DNA of 64,000 nt from Marinisporobacter sp. (lineage in GTDB: Bacteria > Bacillota > Clostridia > Peptostreptococcales > Thermotaleaceae): the NCBI GenBank assembly GCA_025210525.1, contig JAOARP010000066.1, positions 43,493-107,492 on the forward strand, given 5' to 3'. Position 1 is the first letter of the stretch, and every line of letters starts with the position of its first letter. Shown one piece after another: positions 46,747 to 55,882 of this stretch. The position numbers and the translations under genes are program-made. Under the pieces are notes generated by a model. The model worked only from the letters and a program-made list of their open reading frames with translations. It was not told the origin of the DNA and made no database searches.

Positions 46747-47187
46747 TTATTCACTCTTCTCCTTCACCAATTCTCTAAATTTCCTTTCAAACTTCATGTT
46801 ATCCTCTTTCGTTCTTTTTGCTATTTTCGTATATTTTTTGTGCTTTTTTCTCATCTGCTGGTTTATATGTCTTCTACTTAATAAATCATCAATATTTTCA
46901 TTTGTATATAACCAGCCGTTTTGATTAATCACAACAGCCTTCCTTGCAAGTGCCAATGCTGCTACCCCATAATCTTGGGTCACTACTATATCGCCTTCTT
47001 TTGTATTGTTAATGAGTACTAAATCTGCCATATCTCGTCCTTTATCTACAGTAATAATTTTTGCATAATCATCATATAATTCATGACAAATATCTTTAAT
47101 CATTACCAATGCCACCTTATATTCCTTTGCAACTTTTAATATAATATCCTTTACAGGACATGCATCTGCATCAACTAATATTTGCAT
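46747..47187 (-). CDS. YaiI/YqxD-family (DUF188) protein
   Basis: A 146-residue protein with the family opening ILVDADACPVKDIILKVAKEY, the central ITVDKGRDMADLVLINNTKEGDIVVTQDYGVAALAL, and the terminal DLLSRRHINQQMRKKHKK. This is a PIN-like fold with conserved acidic residues (Asp6, Asp8, Asp67-type) that could bind a metal, so a nuclease role is plausible but unproven. It appears to be transcribed alone or with the membrane protein gene 28 bases upstream. Confidence 0.92.
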   Translation of the reverse strand: MQILVDADACPVKDIILKVAKEYKVALVMIKDICHELYDDYAKIITVDKGRDMADLVLINNTKEGDIVVTQDYGVAALALARKAVVINQNGWLYTNENIDDLLSRRHINQQMRKKHKKYTKIAKRTKEDNMKFERKFRELVKEKSE

Positions 47188-47215
47188 ACTCCTAACCTTC
47201 TTTCTTTATAGTATT

Positions 47216-47836
47216 TTAAATCACCTTTTGATAAATCATGTATATAACAATTAATAGCATACTAATGCAGTAGATTCCACACATAATATTAAATTGTTTA
47301 TCTATTTCTTTTTTTACTTTCTTATGTTCTTCATGGTTAACCTTTTTTCTCATTGGAGTTAATGGAATCATCATTGCAACTAATATGGCATTCACATATA
47401 AAATTAATTCATCATATCTGATCAATCCTATTTTATTTTCAAAAAACTCAAATTCAAATACCATGCTAACAGTTGCTAAAATACTTATGATAATTGAAAT
47501 ATACATAAATATATTTGACAATATCTGATTTTTCATCTTCATTTCAAAACGAATACCTTTCAAATCCATATAATACAGTACTAATGTTATTATATACAAT
47601 CCTTCAATTGCCAAAAAAATTGTATTGATACTGACCTTTTTAGATCCTACCGATAGCATATATAAGCTGTATCCAAATAATGCTATTATCGTAATTACAG
47701 TAGCAGTTTTCAAAGCATTATTGAATGCATATTGCTCTAATTCATCTTTCTCCATCAATAATAGTAATAATAATGTTGCTGTTATCATTGTGGCTACCAT
47801 TGGTTGTCCAGCTAATAATTGTTCTCCTATATTCAT
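47216..47836 (-). CDS. Membrane protein paired with an XRE regulator
   Basis: A 206-residue protein with six hydrophobic segments (MVATMITATLLLLLLM, ATVITIIALFGYSLYMLSV, FLAIEGLYIITLVLYYM, IFMYISIIISILATVSMVF, LILYVNAILVAMMIPLT, IMCGIYCISMLLIVIYMIY). I do not recognise a function. The start overlaps the stop of the XRE regulator gene by one base, the typical arrangement of a regulator with a membrane protein of unknown role in Firmicutes. The pair is under an operator-bearing promoter. Confidence 0.8.
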   Translation of the reverse strand: MNIGEQLLAGQPMVATMITATLLLLLLMEKDELEQYAFNNALKTATVITIIALFGYSLYMLSVGSKKVSINTIFLAIEGLYIITLVLYYMDLKGIRFEMKMKNQILSNIFMYISIIISILATVSMVFEFEFFENKIGLIRYDELILYVNAILVAMMIPLTPMRKKVNHEEHKKVKKEIDKQFNIMCGIYCISMLLIVIYMIYQKVI

Positions 47837-48063
47837 TATTCTTCACGCTCCTCTGATATTTGAAAAATTTCATCAACCGTCTTATCAAAATATTTTGCTA
47901 TAGCAAAAGCAAGCTTGAGAGACGGGTTAAAAGTACCTCTTTCAATCTCTAAAATAGTCCCCCTATTCACTCCTAAATCGATTGCCAAATCTCCTTGTGT
48001 TAAATTTCTTTCCGCTCGAAGAACTTTTATTTTTGTATTAAATAGTTTTTTTCTCTTTGCCAT
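47836..48063 (-). CDS. XRE-family helix-turn-helix regulator
   Basis: A 75-residue protein that is a single Cro/CI-type DNA-binding domain (LRAERNLTQGDLAIDLGVNRGTILEIERGTFNPSLKLAFAIAKYF) with a short tail (KTVDEIFQ), like YgzD/YvaO-type small regulators. A good GAGGGGAGG site precedes the ATG. The promoter carries a palindrome that is a likely binding site, so autorepression is expected. Confidence 0.93.
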   Translation of the reverse strand: MAKRKKLFNTKIKVLRAERNLTQGDLAIDLGVNRGTILEIERGTFNPSLKLAFAIAKYFDKTVDEIFQISEEREE

Positions 48064-48084
48064 AAAATACCTCCCCTCAATTGT

Positions 48085-48116
48085 ATTATAGTACTCATGT
48101 TGTATATAGTCAACAT
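48085..48116 (-). promoter_or_regulatory. Promoter with palindromic operator, XRE operon
   Basis: TTGACT (complement of 48108-48113), 17 bases, TATAAT (complement of 48085-48090). An inverted repeat ATGTTG-N8-CAACAT at 48097-48116 overlaps the -35 box and spacer, a position where the regulator would block the polymerase. Confidence 0.8.
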
Positions 48117-48170
48117 TTTGTTGTTTATATTCATCACCGTCAACTTTACCTCACCCTTTATAAATTCATA

Positions 48171-48226
48171 CAAAAAAAGAAGCATAAAGTTTCCAATCAG
48201 GTAAACTTATGCTCCTCTTTATGAAT
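48171..48226 (-). terminator. Terminator of the DUF2812 gene
   Basis: On the minus strand GGAGCATAAGTTT pairs with AAACTTTATGCTTC (one bulge), followed by TTTTTTT, 20 bases after the stop. Confidence 0.85.
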
Positions 48227-48247
48227 AATATTTTCACGATCAATTAC

Positions 48248-49567
48248 TTATTCCTTCAATAACTTCTTACACTTCTCTATTACTTTAGTATCAGAAAAGT
48301 CAAAATCTCCCTCTAAAATAACGATTACATGGTCTTTTTTTATCATTACAAAATTGTGATCATCACTTAAATAATGAACTTCATCCGCTTCCCATTTTTT
48401 AGGATTTCCTTTTGTTATATGATAATAAGACTTACTTGATTTTTCCTTTAGTATTTCACCATAAATATAATTACAAATCCTTTCATTTCTTGCCTTTATA
48501 TATTCTGTATCAATACTTTTTTTATTTGCTATTTCATAATAATCATAATACATAGGCACAAATATACTGCTTTCTTTCCATAAATTATTTTTTATCTTGT
48601 CAGCCTCTATCCCAAAATCTGATAATGTAAGAACTTTATACCCTTTAAGATCAACTTCTTCTACTTCCTTATCAACATCCCCTATTATAGATTTAAAAAT
48701 TATACCAAATGTGAAACTAGTCGACACCACAACAGTTATCACTGCTAATAGAATGAATATAACTATATTTTTCCTTTTAGATCGTTTTTTCTTCTTTACA
48801 AATTTTTTGTACCATAACGCAAATAATATCCCACTTATAGCAGGTAATAAAGATATAAGATAAGTATAACTTCCTCGATCTAATATAGATTTTCCCATCA
48901 TTCCAATAGTAAATACAGCATATATTAATTGTATAAGTAATATACTATTGCTCTTAAATTTAGCTGTCCTGTAAGAAGCTCTAGGCAATTTCTTCCCTTC
49001 CTTTACTGCCCTTTTTACTTTCATCAGAAAAGAAATATTATATATAAATGGTGAAGCCATCAATACCATAAAAATAGGTGTTATCATCCTCCACAAAGTC
49101 ATATTTCTATAAAGGGAAGTATAATCAAATCTAGTTAAATTATATGCTACTATGAAAGACAAAAACATAATAGAAATCAGGCTTATTAACTCTGTCTTAT
49201 AAAAAATAGATTTCATCATCTTATATTCTTCTACAGGGTCAGTATTTATAGGTATGGGATCATCTTCCTCGAGTGCATAGCAAATTTGAAAAAGCTTTTT
49301 ATTTTTCACAAAAGTCCATCCTAATTCTTCATATCTTTCTTGATAATTCTTAAATTTTTCTTCATTTGAATACTCAAAGGGAGGATTATAAAACAAACTA
49401 ACATTAAATTTATATTTTGCAGGTTTAACTTTTCTAAATTCTATTGTGAAGGTATTGTATTTTTCTATCAGCCAGCCCTTAAGAGCCATACTTTCAAGAT
49501 ATTTTTCAAAAGTTTTATAATCTACAATAGATACACTAAAAAACACTTTCTTTTTTTCCTTATTCAT
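48248..49567 (-). CDS. DUF2812-domain membrane protein
   Basis: A 439-residue protein. The N-terminal 110 residues show the DUF2812 pattern (DYKTFEKYLESMALKGWLIEKY, FRKVKPAKYKFNVSLFY, YEELGWTFVKNKKLFQIC). Four to five membrane segments follow (ISIMFLSFIVAYN, FMVLMASPFIYNISFLM, SILLIQLIYAVFTIGMM, VIFILLAVITVVVSTSFTFG), and then an extracytoplasmic domain of about 130 residues. In many Firmicutes such genes follow a PadR regulator; none is next to this one. Function unknown. Confidence 0.85.
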   Translation of the reverse strand: MNKEKKKVFFSVSIVDYKTFEKYLESMALKGWLIEKYNTFTIEFRKVKPAKYKFNVSLFYNPPFEYSNEEKFKNYQERYEELGWTFVKNKKLFQICYALEEDDPIPINTDPVEEYKMMKSIFYKTELISLISIMFLSFIVAYNLTRFDYTSLYRNMTLWRMITPIFMVLMASPFIYNISFLMKVKRAVKEGKKLPRASYRTAKFKSNSILLIQLIYAVFTIGMMGKSILDRGSYTYLISLLPAISGILFALWYKKFVKKKKRSKRKNIVIFILLAVITVVVSTSFTFGIIFKSIIGDVDKEVEEVDLKGYKVLTLSDFGIEADKIKNNLWKESSIFVPMYYDYYEIANKKSIDTEYIKARNERICNYIYGEILKEKSSKSYYHITKGNPKKWEADEVHYLSDDHNFVMIKKDHVIVILEGDFDFSDTKVIEKCKKLLKE

Positions 49568-49600
49568 GATTAGCTCCTCTTAAAGTTATATTTGATCATC

Positions 49601-50821
49601 CTATTCTCCACCTTTAAAATTATATATAGGTTTGATCACATCAATAATCTCTACTGTATCCTTTATATTTTCAATAATCTCCTCCATAGGTTTATATGCA
49701 AAAGGAGCTTCATCTAATGTAGCTTCATTAACAGAAGTTGTATAAATTCCTTTCATTGACTTTTGAAATTCCTCTAGGCTAACCATTTCTCTTGCCTTAC
49801 TTCTACTCATCAATCTTCCAGCACCATGGGGAGCAGAATAATTCCAATCTTCATTTCCTTTCCCTATGCAGATTAAGCTTCCATCCCTCATATTAATAGG
49901 AATCAATAGCTTTTCTCCTTCGTATGCAGATACACTTCCCTTTCTTATGATGTTATCCTTAAAATTTATATAGTTATGAGTTGTTTGAAAACTTTCAAAG
50001 TCTCCTATCCCTTTTCCTAATAGCTTTTTTAATATAATATCTGCCATTGTATTTCTATTTAGAGCAGCATACGCCTGACATATATGCATATCTTGTAAAT
50101 ATTTTTCACGGTATTCCCCTGTTAAAAAGCATAATTGTCTAGGATATTTAGGTTTAAGATCATCATAACGATGCTTTAATGCCTTAAGAGCCCTTTGGAT
50201 ATCCTTTCGTCGTCCTTCTTTTTTATACGCTTTAATAAGATTTTCTCTTTCTATAAAATAGGATTCTTTTCCACTACATAAATCAACTGCTAAATTTTGA
50301 TAATATGAAGCTACTTGTGTTCCTAAATTTCTACTTCCTGAGTGAATAACTAAATAATTTTTACCTTCGTGATCTTTTCCTACTTCTATAAAATGATTTC
50401 CTCCACCTAAAGTTCCAATACTTCTTTCTATTCTCTTTGTATTTTTCAAACTTCTATAACAGTGTAATTCCTTCAATTTTTCAAACTTAACCATTCGCCC
50501 TTCATGAGTATTTTTTCCTGAAGGAATATATTTTCGAATGATCTCATCAAGACTCTCAACATCTATTTCTATATTATTTAATTCAACAGTCAACATACCA
50601 CAGCCAATATCTACGCCCACAATATTTGGAATAACCTTATCTCCTAAATCAGCAGTAAATCCAATGACACACCCCATTCCCACATGGGTATCAGGCATGA
50701 TTCTTACCTTGCACCCTTCTGTAAAAGGTTGATCACATAAATCCTTTATTTGGTCTATCCCTTCTTTTTCCACGTTATCTGTAAAAACCTTGGCATAGCT
50801 ATATTTTCCTTTTATTTCCAT
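49601..50821 (-). CDS. rtcB: RtcB-family RNA ligase
   Basis: A 3'-phosphate RNA ligase-like protein of about 406 residues. Metal and guanylate sites are present: MPDTHVGMGCVIG, VGVDIGCGM (Asp, Cys), GTLGGGNHFIEV, HSGSRNLG, and the guanylated His in APHGAGRLMSR. I place the start at 50821 (MEIKGKYSYA), with AGGAGG ten bases before; a GTG one codon earlier is equally possible. No archease or RtcA gene is adjacent. It lies 57 bases after the adenylate-forming enzyme and may be read from the same transcript, but a role in that pathway is not expected. Confidence 0.92.
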   Translation of the reverse strand: MEIKGKYSYAKVFTDNVEKEGIDQIKDLCDQPFTEGCKVRIMPDTHVGMGCVIGFTADLGDKVIPNIVGVDIGCGMLTVELNNIEIDVESLDEIIRKYIPSGKNTHEGRMVKFEKLKELHCYRSLKNTKRIERSIGTLGGGNHFIEVGKDHEGKNYLVIHSGSRNLGTQVASYYQNLAVDLCSGKESYFIERENLIKAYKKEGRRKDIQRALKALKHRYDDLKPKYPRQLCFLTGEYREKYLQDMHICQAYAALNRNTMADIILKKLLGKGIGDFESFQTTHNYINFKDNIIRKGSVSAYEGEKLLIPINMRDGSLICIGKGNEDWNYSAPHGAGRLMSRSKAREMVSLEEFQKSMKGIYTTSVNEATLDEAPFAYKPMEEIIENIKDTVEIIDVIKPIYNFKGGE

Positions 50822-50878
50822 CACGTTACTTCCTCCTCTCATCAAAATCATTTCTTTTATTTTTAAGTTCAACATATA

Positions 50879-52198
50879 CTAACAAATCTCAAACTTTCTT
50901 TGGATTCTTCTGAGCTTTTTCCCATAATCCCTATTCATTGTATTTACATATCTAATTTTAGGCATAACACAATCTAGTTTATCACACAACATTTTAAAAT
51001 TTATCTCTATATTTTTTTCAATAATCTTTTTATGTTCATCATTAGCTTCAATAAATACTTCTATTAAATCAACTTGCAATTGCGTAACAGTATATTGTTT
51101 GATTTTTTCTGAAGCTACTATAATCGTACGTCTTATAAAATCTGGGAAAATAGGAATATACTTTTCCCTATCCTTCTTTTTAAAATAAAATAAATCATCA
51201 CTCCGTCCTTCAATCTGCTCAAGAGCTGTAAAGGGGTTTCCACAAGGACAAAATGTTTTCTTCTCTGTTAAAATATCATTGAGTCTATAGCGTATAATTG
51301 GCTGACTACTTCTTGAAAAATCACTAATAATAGGTATAAACTTCCCTAAGTCCTTGTCTAAATATTCCTTTTGAATGATTAATAGATCTTCATTTAAATG
51401 GAGGGTTCCATGTTCACAAGTAGTAGCTAAAAAACCTTCTGTACATTGATAAACTTGATGAATTTTTTGTTTAAATATATTTTCTAAAACTTTTTCATCT
51501 AATGGATCTAATACCTCTGCTACAGAAATAATCTTCTTTGGATCAATATGAAGGTTTGTCTCTCTTATTTTTTTTGCAAGCAGCAAAAGCATAGAAGGAG
51601 GAGCTACCAAAATACTAGGTCTATAAGTATTCAATCTTTCCACATGTCTATCTAATTCATCTAATAAATCAAAAAATTGAAATTGAATTTTCCCCTTATC
51701 TACTGTGTCATACAAGTTACTATTTGCACGAAGAAAAAAAGCTATTCTTTGTTCCTTCCATATGACCTCAGGAAGACACTTAGCAAGAATGTTTCCTGCC
51801 CATTTTATTCTTTCTTCACGACTTACTAAAAAGATCCCTCTATTTCCTGAAGTCCCAGAAGACAATCCTATAGTAATATCTCCAATCTTAGGGGTAAAGT
51901 CTCTTGTATTTTCTGCTGTATATGCAACTTGAAAAGCTTCCTCTTTTTTGATCCCCACAGTATTGAAAGTATCAAAATTTTCCATCATCATACCTTTATC
52001 TATAATAGGAAGCTCTCTCCAGTTATCATAAGAAGCTCCTTCATAATATTTTTGATAAAAAGAAGATTTTGGAACTATTTCTCTTAAAAATTTTCTCATC
52101 TTTTTATCTTGCCATTTTTCTAATTCTTCTCGATTTTGAAACTTAGTAAAATACTTACTTTTTAAATAGGTACTTAAAATTTTCAGTTGTTCACTCAC
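50879..52198 (-). CDS. CapK/PaaK-type adenylate-forming enzyme
   Basis: A 439-residue enzyme of the phenylacetate-CoA ligase/F390 synthetase-related group. The phosphate loop is GLSSGTSGNRGIFLVS near residue 132; the middle has SVAEVLDPLD and VYQCTEGFLATTCEHG; the AMP-ribose site is RYRLNDIL; CPCGNPF forms a Cys-rich turn as in relatives. It activates a carboxylic acid as an acyl-adenylate. It overlaps the upstream hydrolase gene by 8 bases and closes the four-gene cluster with KAS III, a reductase and an MBL-fold protein. The acid activated is likely their product. Confidence 0.85.
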   Translation of the reverse strand: MSEQLKILSTYLKSKYFTKFQNREELEKWQDKKMRKFLREIVPKSSFYQKYYEGASYDNWRELPIIDKGMMMENFDTFNTVGIKKEEAFQVAYTAENTRDFTPKIGDITIGLSSGTSGNRGIFLVSREERIKWAGNILAKCLPEVIWKEQRIAFFLRANSNLYDTVDKGKIQFQFFDLLDELDRHVERLNTYRPSILVAPPSMLLLLAKKIRETNLHIDPKKIISVAEVLDPLDEKVLENIFKQKIHQVYQCTEGFLATTCEHGTLHLNEDLLIIQKEYLDKDLGKFIPIISDFSRSSQPIIRYRLNDILTEKKTFCPCGNPFTALEQIEGRSDDLFYFKKKDREKYIPIFPDFIRRTIIVASEKIKQYTVTQLQVDLIEVFIEANDEHKKIIEKNIEINFKMLCDKLDCVMPKIRYVNTMNRDYGKKLRRIQRKFEIC

Positions 52199-53057
52199 TT
52201 TGATCCTCCATTAAGCTTTCTAAAGTTTCTTTACAATGACTTGGAATAATTTTTATATGGGTATTTTCTCTATATAAAGTATATAGCTTCTTTACATTTT
52301 CTTGATAGCTTCTTTTATCTTTTATAATAAATCCTGCAAAGTAATGGGGCAATATTCCTTCTTCAAATGATTTCTTACTCCAACAAGCATCCCCTACGAA
52401 AAAATAATTTTTCCTTTGCTGGTCTTGTAAAAAGAGTCCATAATGTCCTTTTGTATGTCCTGATAATTTTACTATATAAAAAGTTTCATCTCCAAATAAA
52501 TCTATTGCCCTTTTAAAAGCTGTATTAACAACGGGGAATTTTTTTATTTGCTGGTCTTCAAAAAAAATAGTTCTATCTGAAAAATTTTGTGGCAATAATT
52601 CTGGAATAAATCCTTCTTTTAAGGCGCTAAAGCCTTTTTTATTTTTTATAGTTTCATATTCCACCTTGCTGCATAAAAATTTTGCATTGGGAAAATCTCT
52701 ACATCCTGCAATATGGTCTGCATGGAAATGAGATAATATAATATATTTTATATCCTTTGCTGAGATATTCATTTTTTTTAGCTGTGCCATAACTGTTTCT
52801 TCTGCTTTAAGATATACAGGAGTCACTTTTTTATACAGATTATATGGAAATTTTTTTGCTGCTTCGAAAAAAGCTTCCCCATATCCTGTGTCAAATAAAA
52901 TATATCCTCTTTGTCCATGCTTTATAAGAACAGCAGTAGCAGGAAATTCAATTGTCTTTAATCGTCCATTTTTCACAGCCATTTTTTCTAATTGTGTACA
53001 ATAACCTATTTTCAATATTTTTATCTCACTAACCAAGCCCCTTCTCCTTTCAACCAA
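52191..53057 (-). CDS. Metallo-beta-lactamase-fold hydrolase
   Basis: A 288-residue protein with the dinuclear zinc motifs SHFHADH (near 109), the SGHTKGH His, GDACW Asp and PSHCKETL His. The pattern resembles the AHL-lactonase/AttM group of MBL proteins, which open lactone rings. Start is uncertain: the longest frame begins at 53057, but a TTG at 53036, seven bases after AAAGGAG, is equally good. It overlaps the reductase gene. In this cluster a thioester, ester or lactone substrate is likely; exactly which cannot be said. Confidence 0.85.
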   Translation of the reverse strand: MVERRRGLVSEIKILKIGYCTQLEKMAVKNGRLKTIEFPATAVLIKHGQRGYILFDTGYGEAFFEAAKKFPYNLYKKVTPVYLKAEETVMAQLKKMNISAKDIKYIILSHFHADHIAGCRDFPNAKFLCSKVEYETIKNKKGFSALKEGFIPELLPQNFSDRTIFFEDQQIKKFPVVNTAFKRAIDLFGDETFYIVKLSGHTKGHYGLFLQDQQRKNYFFVGDACWSKKSFEEGILPHYFAGFIIKDKRSYQENVKKLYTLYRENTHIKIIPSHCKETLESLMEDQSE

Positions 53058-54034
53058 TCTACAAAGACATCTAAACCTTCATCAATACTTACCCTTGGTC
53101 TATAACCTAATTCCTCTTTTGCCTTCTTTATATCTAACGTCTGACTCTTTGATAATACACCAACAGAATACCTCGTAAGAATAGGTTCTTTTCCCATTAA
53201 GATATATTTTGAAATCCATTCCATAATCCCTGCGATTTTATATGCTTTTTCAAAAGAAATATTTTTAGTTTTAAGAGGTATATTAAGCTTATGAAATAGT
53301 TTTTGAATCAATTCAATAAATACCATCGGTTGTCCATTCGTAATATTATATTTTTCCCCTAGAATATTTTTTTCTCCATTCATACATAAAAGAAGTGCAT
53401 CTACTACATTTTCCACATAAGTAACATCAATAATTCCTTTTCCCCCATCGATTAAAGGAATCCCCCCTTTATGATTTGCTCTTATAAGCCTTGGTAAAAT
53501 AGTCGTATCCCCTGGTCCAAACAACCCTCTTGGTCGAATAGTTACTACTGGTAATCCCTCTTTAAAAGCTTGGTCTATTTCCTTTTCTGCTAATAATTTA
53601 GTCTTTGCATAATCATTTACAAGCTCCTTAGGGAGTATGCTATCTTCTGTAATATTCAATTTATCCTCATAGTCAAAATATATACTTGGAGTAGATACAT
53701 GAATAAATCTTTTAATATTTTCTTTTTGACTCCCTCTGATTAGATTTTTAGTAGACTCTACATTGCTCTTATAAAAATCTTTATATTTTCCCCAAGGAGA
53801 AGAAAGGGCTGCACAATGGAAGATATACTCATGTTTTTTACAGATATCCATCACAGCCTTTTCATTTTCTAAATCTAATAAAGCAAAATCAATCCCATTC
53901 TTTTTTAAATCTTCCCCTTTTTTATTATTTCTCCCTACCCCTGTCACTTCGTATCCTAATCCTTTTAATCGAATGGCTAATCTGTTTCCTAGAAAGCCTG
54001 TGGCACCTGTTATTAAAACATTTTTAATACTCAA
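53021..54034 (-). CDS. NAD-dependent epimerase/3-beta-HSD-like reductase
   Basis: A 337-residue extended short-chain dehydrogenase: NAD site TGATGFLGNRLA near residue 9, HCAALSSPWG, the catalytic Tyr-x3-Lys in YAKTK near 144, and RPRGLFGPGD. Members of this group include OleD, which reduces 2-alkyl-3-ketoacids in hydrocarbon synthesis. It overlaps the KAS III gene at its start by 11 bases and the hydrolase gene at its end. It most likely reduces the beta-keto group made by the upstream synthase. Confidence 0.88.
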   Translation of the reverse strand: MSIKNVLITGATGFLGNRLAIRLKGLGYEVTGVGRNNKKGEDLKKNGIDFALLDLENEKAVMDICKKHEYIFHCAALSSPWGKYKDFYKSNVESTKNLIRGSQKENIKRFIHVSTPSIYFDYEDKLNITEDSILPKELVNDYAKTKLLAEKEIDQAFKEGLPVVTIRPRGLFGPGDTTILPRLIRANHKGGIPLIDGGKGIIDVTYVENVVDALLLCMNGEKNILGEKYNITNGQPMVFIELIQKLFHKLNIPLKTKNISFEKAYKIAGIMEWISKYILMGKEPILTRYSVGVLSKSQTLDIKKAKEELGYRPRVSIDEGLDVFVDWLKGEGAWLVR

Positions 54035-55028
54035 AGATTAGCCCCCCTATAGATAATCCTGCAGAAGTACCCAATAATAAAACCTTATCTCCTCTTTGAA
54101 TCTTTTCATTTTTGATTCCTTCATAAAGAGCTGTTGGAATAGATGCTGCGATCATATTTCCATGATTCGATACAATGTCCATCCATTTTTCTTTCGGTAT
54201 TTTGAGATTTTTTCTCATAAGACCCATAGCACTTTTGCTAGCTTGATGGGGAATAACCATCCCTATAGTGTCTAAACTTTCTTTACTTTCCTCCATCATT
54301 TCTTTCACAAACTTAAGTAATATTTTTTTAGCCATTTTAAAGATCTTCTGTCCATCCATGGAAAATAGAAAATGCTTCATAGTTTCTTCTCTTACATTTT
54401 CAAGATTAGGTACAAATTTCGTTCCCCCTCCATAAACTTGGGACCATTCACTTCCTTCGCTATAGGTTTTCATATTTGCATAAATAATTTTAGAATTTTC
54501 TTCCTTTGGTGTTTTTCCTAATACAATAGCAGCGGCTCCATCTCCAAATAATGCAGCACTTTTTTCATCCTCCCAATTAAGCGCTGCTGAACTTACCTCT
54601 GATGAAACAATCAATACATTTTTATATCTTCCACAATCCACTAAATAGGAAATGGTATCTAATGCAACTACAAAACTTAAACAGGTAGAGTTTATATCAA
54701 AGGATGGAATCCCTGATTTTTCTAGCCCTAATTCTTTTTGAATAAGTGCTGCTGTACAGGGAATAGGCTGCTCCATAGATCCACTTGCACAAATAATACA
54801 ATCAATATCCTCTAAATTAATATTTGCATCTTCCACCGCTTCTCTTGCTGCAAAAGCTCCCATATAAGATGCTGTTTCATCTATAACAAAATGTCTTTTC
54901 CTAACCCCTATAGTATTTTCTCCCCACCCTAGTGGTTTTCCTAATTTTTTATCAATATCTTCTCCTAAAACAATCTCCTTAGGTAAATATTTACCTATTC
55001 CTAAGATCTTTACATTTCTTATATTCAT
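54024..55028 (-). CDS. KAS III-like 3-oxoacyl synthase
   Basis: About 334 residues with the full Cys-His-Asn triad: Cys in NSTCLSFVVALD (near residue 116 of the chosen start), His in VIPHQASKSA, and Asn in NHGNMIAASIP, plus GDGAAAIVLG. The start at 55028 (MNIRNVKILGIGKYLP) is preferred as GGAGG lies 6 bases upstream. Placing it in a cluster with a reductase, a hydrolase and an adenylating enzyme, rather than with fab genes, argues for specialised acyl condensation, like OleA, instead of fatty acid initiation. Confidence 0.9.
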   Translation of the reverse strand: MNIRNVKILGIGKYLPKEIVLGEDIDKKLGKPLGWGENTIGVRKRHFVIDETASYMGAFAAREAVEDANINLEDIDCIICASGSMEQPIPCTAALIQKELGLEKSGIPSFDINSTCLSFVVALDTISYLVDCGRYKNVLIVSSEVSSAALNWEDEKSAALFGDGAAAIVLGKTPKEENSKIIYANMKTYSEGSEWSQVYGGGTKFVPNLENVREETMKHFLFSMDGQKIFKMAKKILLKFVKEMMEESKESLDTIGMVIPHQASKSAMGLMRKNLKIPKEKWMDIVSNHGNMIAASIPTALYEGIKNEKIQRGDKVLLLGTSAGLSIGGLIFEY

Positions 55029-55149
55029 CTTCTTCCTCCATTGTATATAACTCATTTAACCCTCATATCCTTATCCATTTTTCATAAAAAATAATTTCCT
55101 CTACATTATATCAATAAATTGTCACAGTATGGTAAATTTTATCATAAGA

Positions 55150-55180
55150 AAAAGGAACAGTATCCTCTACTTGTTCCTTC
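55150..55180 (-). terminator. Terminator of the 136-residue gene
   Basis: AAGGAACA and TGTTCCTT arms with a 12-base loop, followed on the minus strand by TTTTTC, 18 bases after the stop. Confidence 0.8.
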
Positions 55181-55197
55181 GATCTTATTCCATGCTT

Positions 55198-55608
55198 CTA
55201 TTTGAAAAAACTTTTCATTTTTTCTTTAAATGTTTTATGGGTACAATCTTTTTCACACATTTCTAATACTTGCTGTGCAATATTTTTATTCCTACCTCCA
55301 TAGTCCCCATTTACATTTTCTGTCCCCGTTATTGCGACCAATACTTTTGTTTGATCATCATCTATCTCTGTCAGTTTAATATAATAGGGTGTATATCCCC
55401 CACCATGATTTAGAAATGATGCGAAGGTTACTCCTCCATAAGGTGAAGTTACTCCAAAATAGATCTTCACCCGAAGCCCTTCTATAGTTCTTAAATCTTC
55501 TATATGCTCAATCTCCCATTCAAGACCTAAAAAGTTGGATTTTAGTTGTTTTTCAACATATGCTAAGGGCTGATTATATGTTCTTTCCATAATCTTAGCT
55601 ATTTTCAT
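55198..55608 (-). CDS. Hypothetical protein, 136 residues
   Basis: I do not recognise the family. The protein is soluble and opens with MKIAKIMERTYNQPLAYVEK; a central Gly-rich stretch (TSPYGGVTFASFLNHGGGYTPYY) and a strand-rich part (DQTKVLVAITGTENVNGDYGGRNK) precede a basic tail ending KMKSFFK. GAGGTGAA lies upstream of the ATG. It stands alone between terminators, upstream of the KAS III cluster on the same strand but with its own terminator. Confidence 0.7.
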   Translation of the reverse strand: MKIAKIMERTYNQPLAYVEKQLKSNFLGLEWEIEHIEDLRTIEGLRVKIYFGVTSPYGGVTFASFLNHGGGYTPYYIKLTEIDDDQTKVLVAITGTENVNGDYGGRNKNIAQQVLEMCEKDCTHKTFKEKMKSFFK

Positions 55609-55882
55609 TTCTATTCACCTCACTTATAATTTTTATGTTGATTATATTTTAACATAATGATCCTTATTATTCATTAATTTACATATTTTCTCTTCTTGCT
55701 CCATACTTCACCCTAAAATGCAAATTATAGAATTTTCAATTCAATATATTCCTATATAATCAAATCATGGATTTATCATACATATATAGATAAATTATGC
55801 TATACTAGATAGATAAATCCTCTCATCAAAACTATTTATAAATAGTAAATAATACTATATACTTTTCAAAAGGAGAAAAAAT
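55609..55882. other. Intergenic region, divergent
   Basis: Holds a TATACT -10 box near 55801-55806 for the plus-strand gene and several copies of ATAGATAAAT (55787-55817). No other feature seen. Confidence 0.3.
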
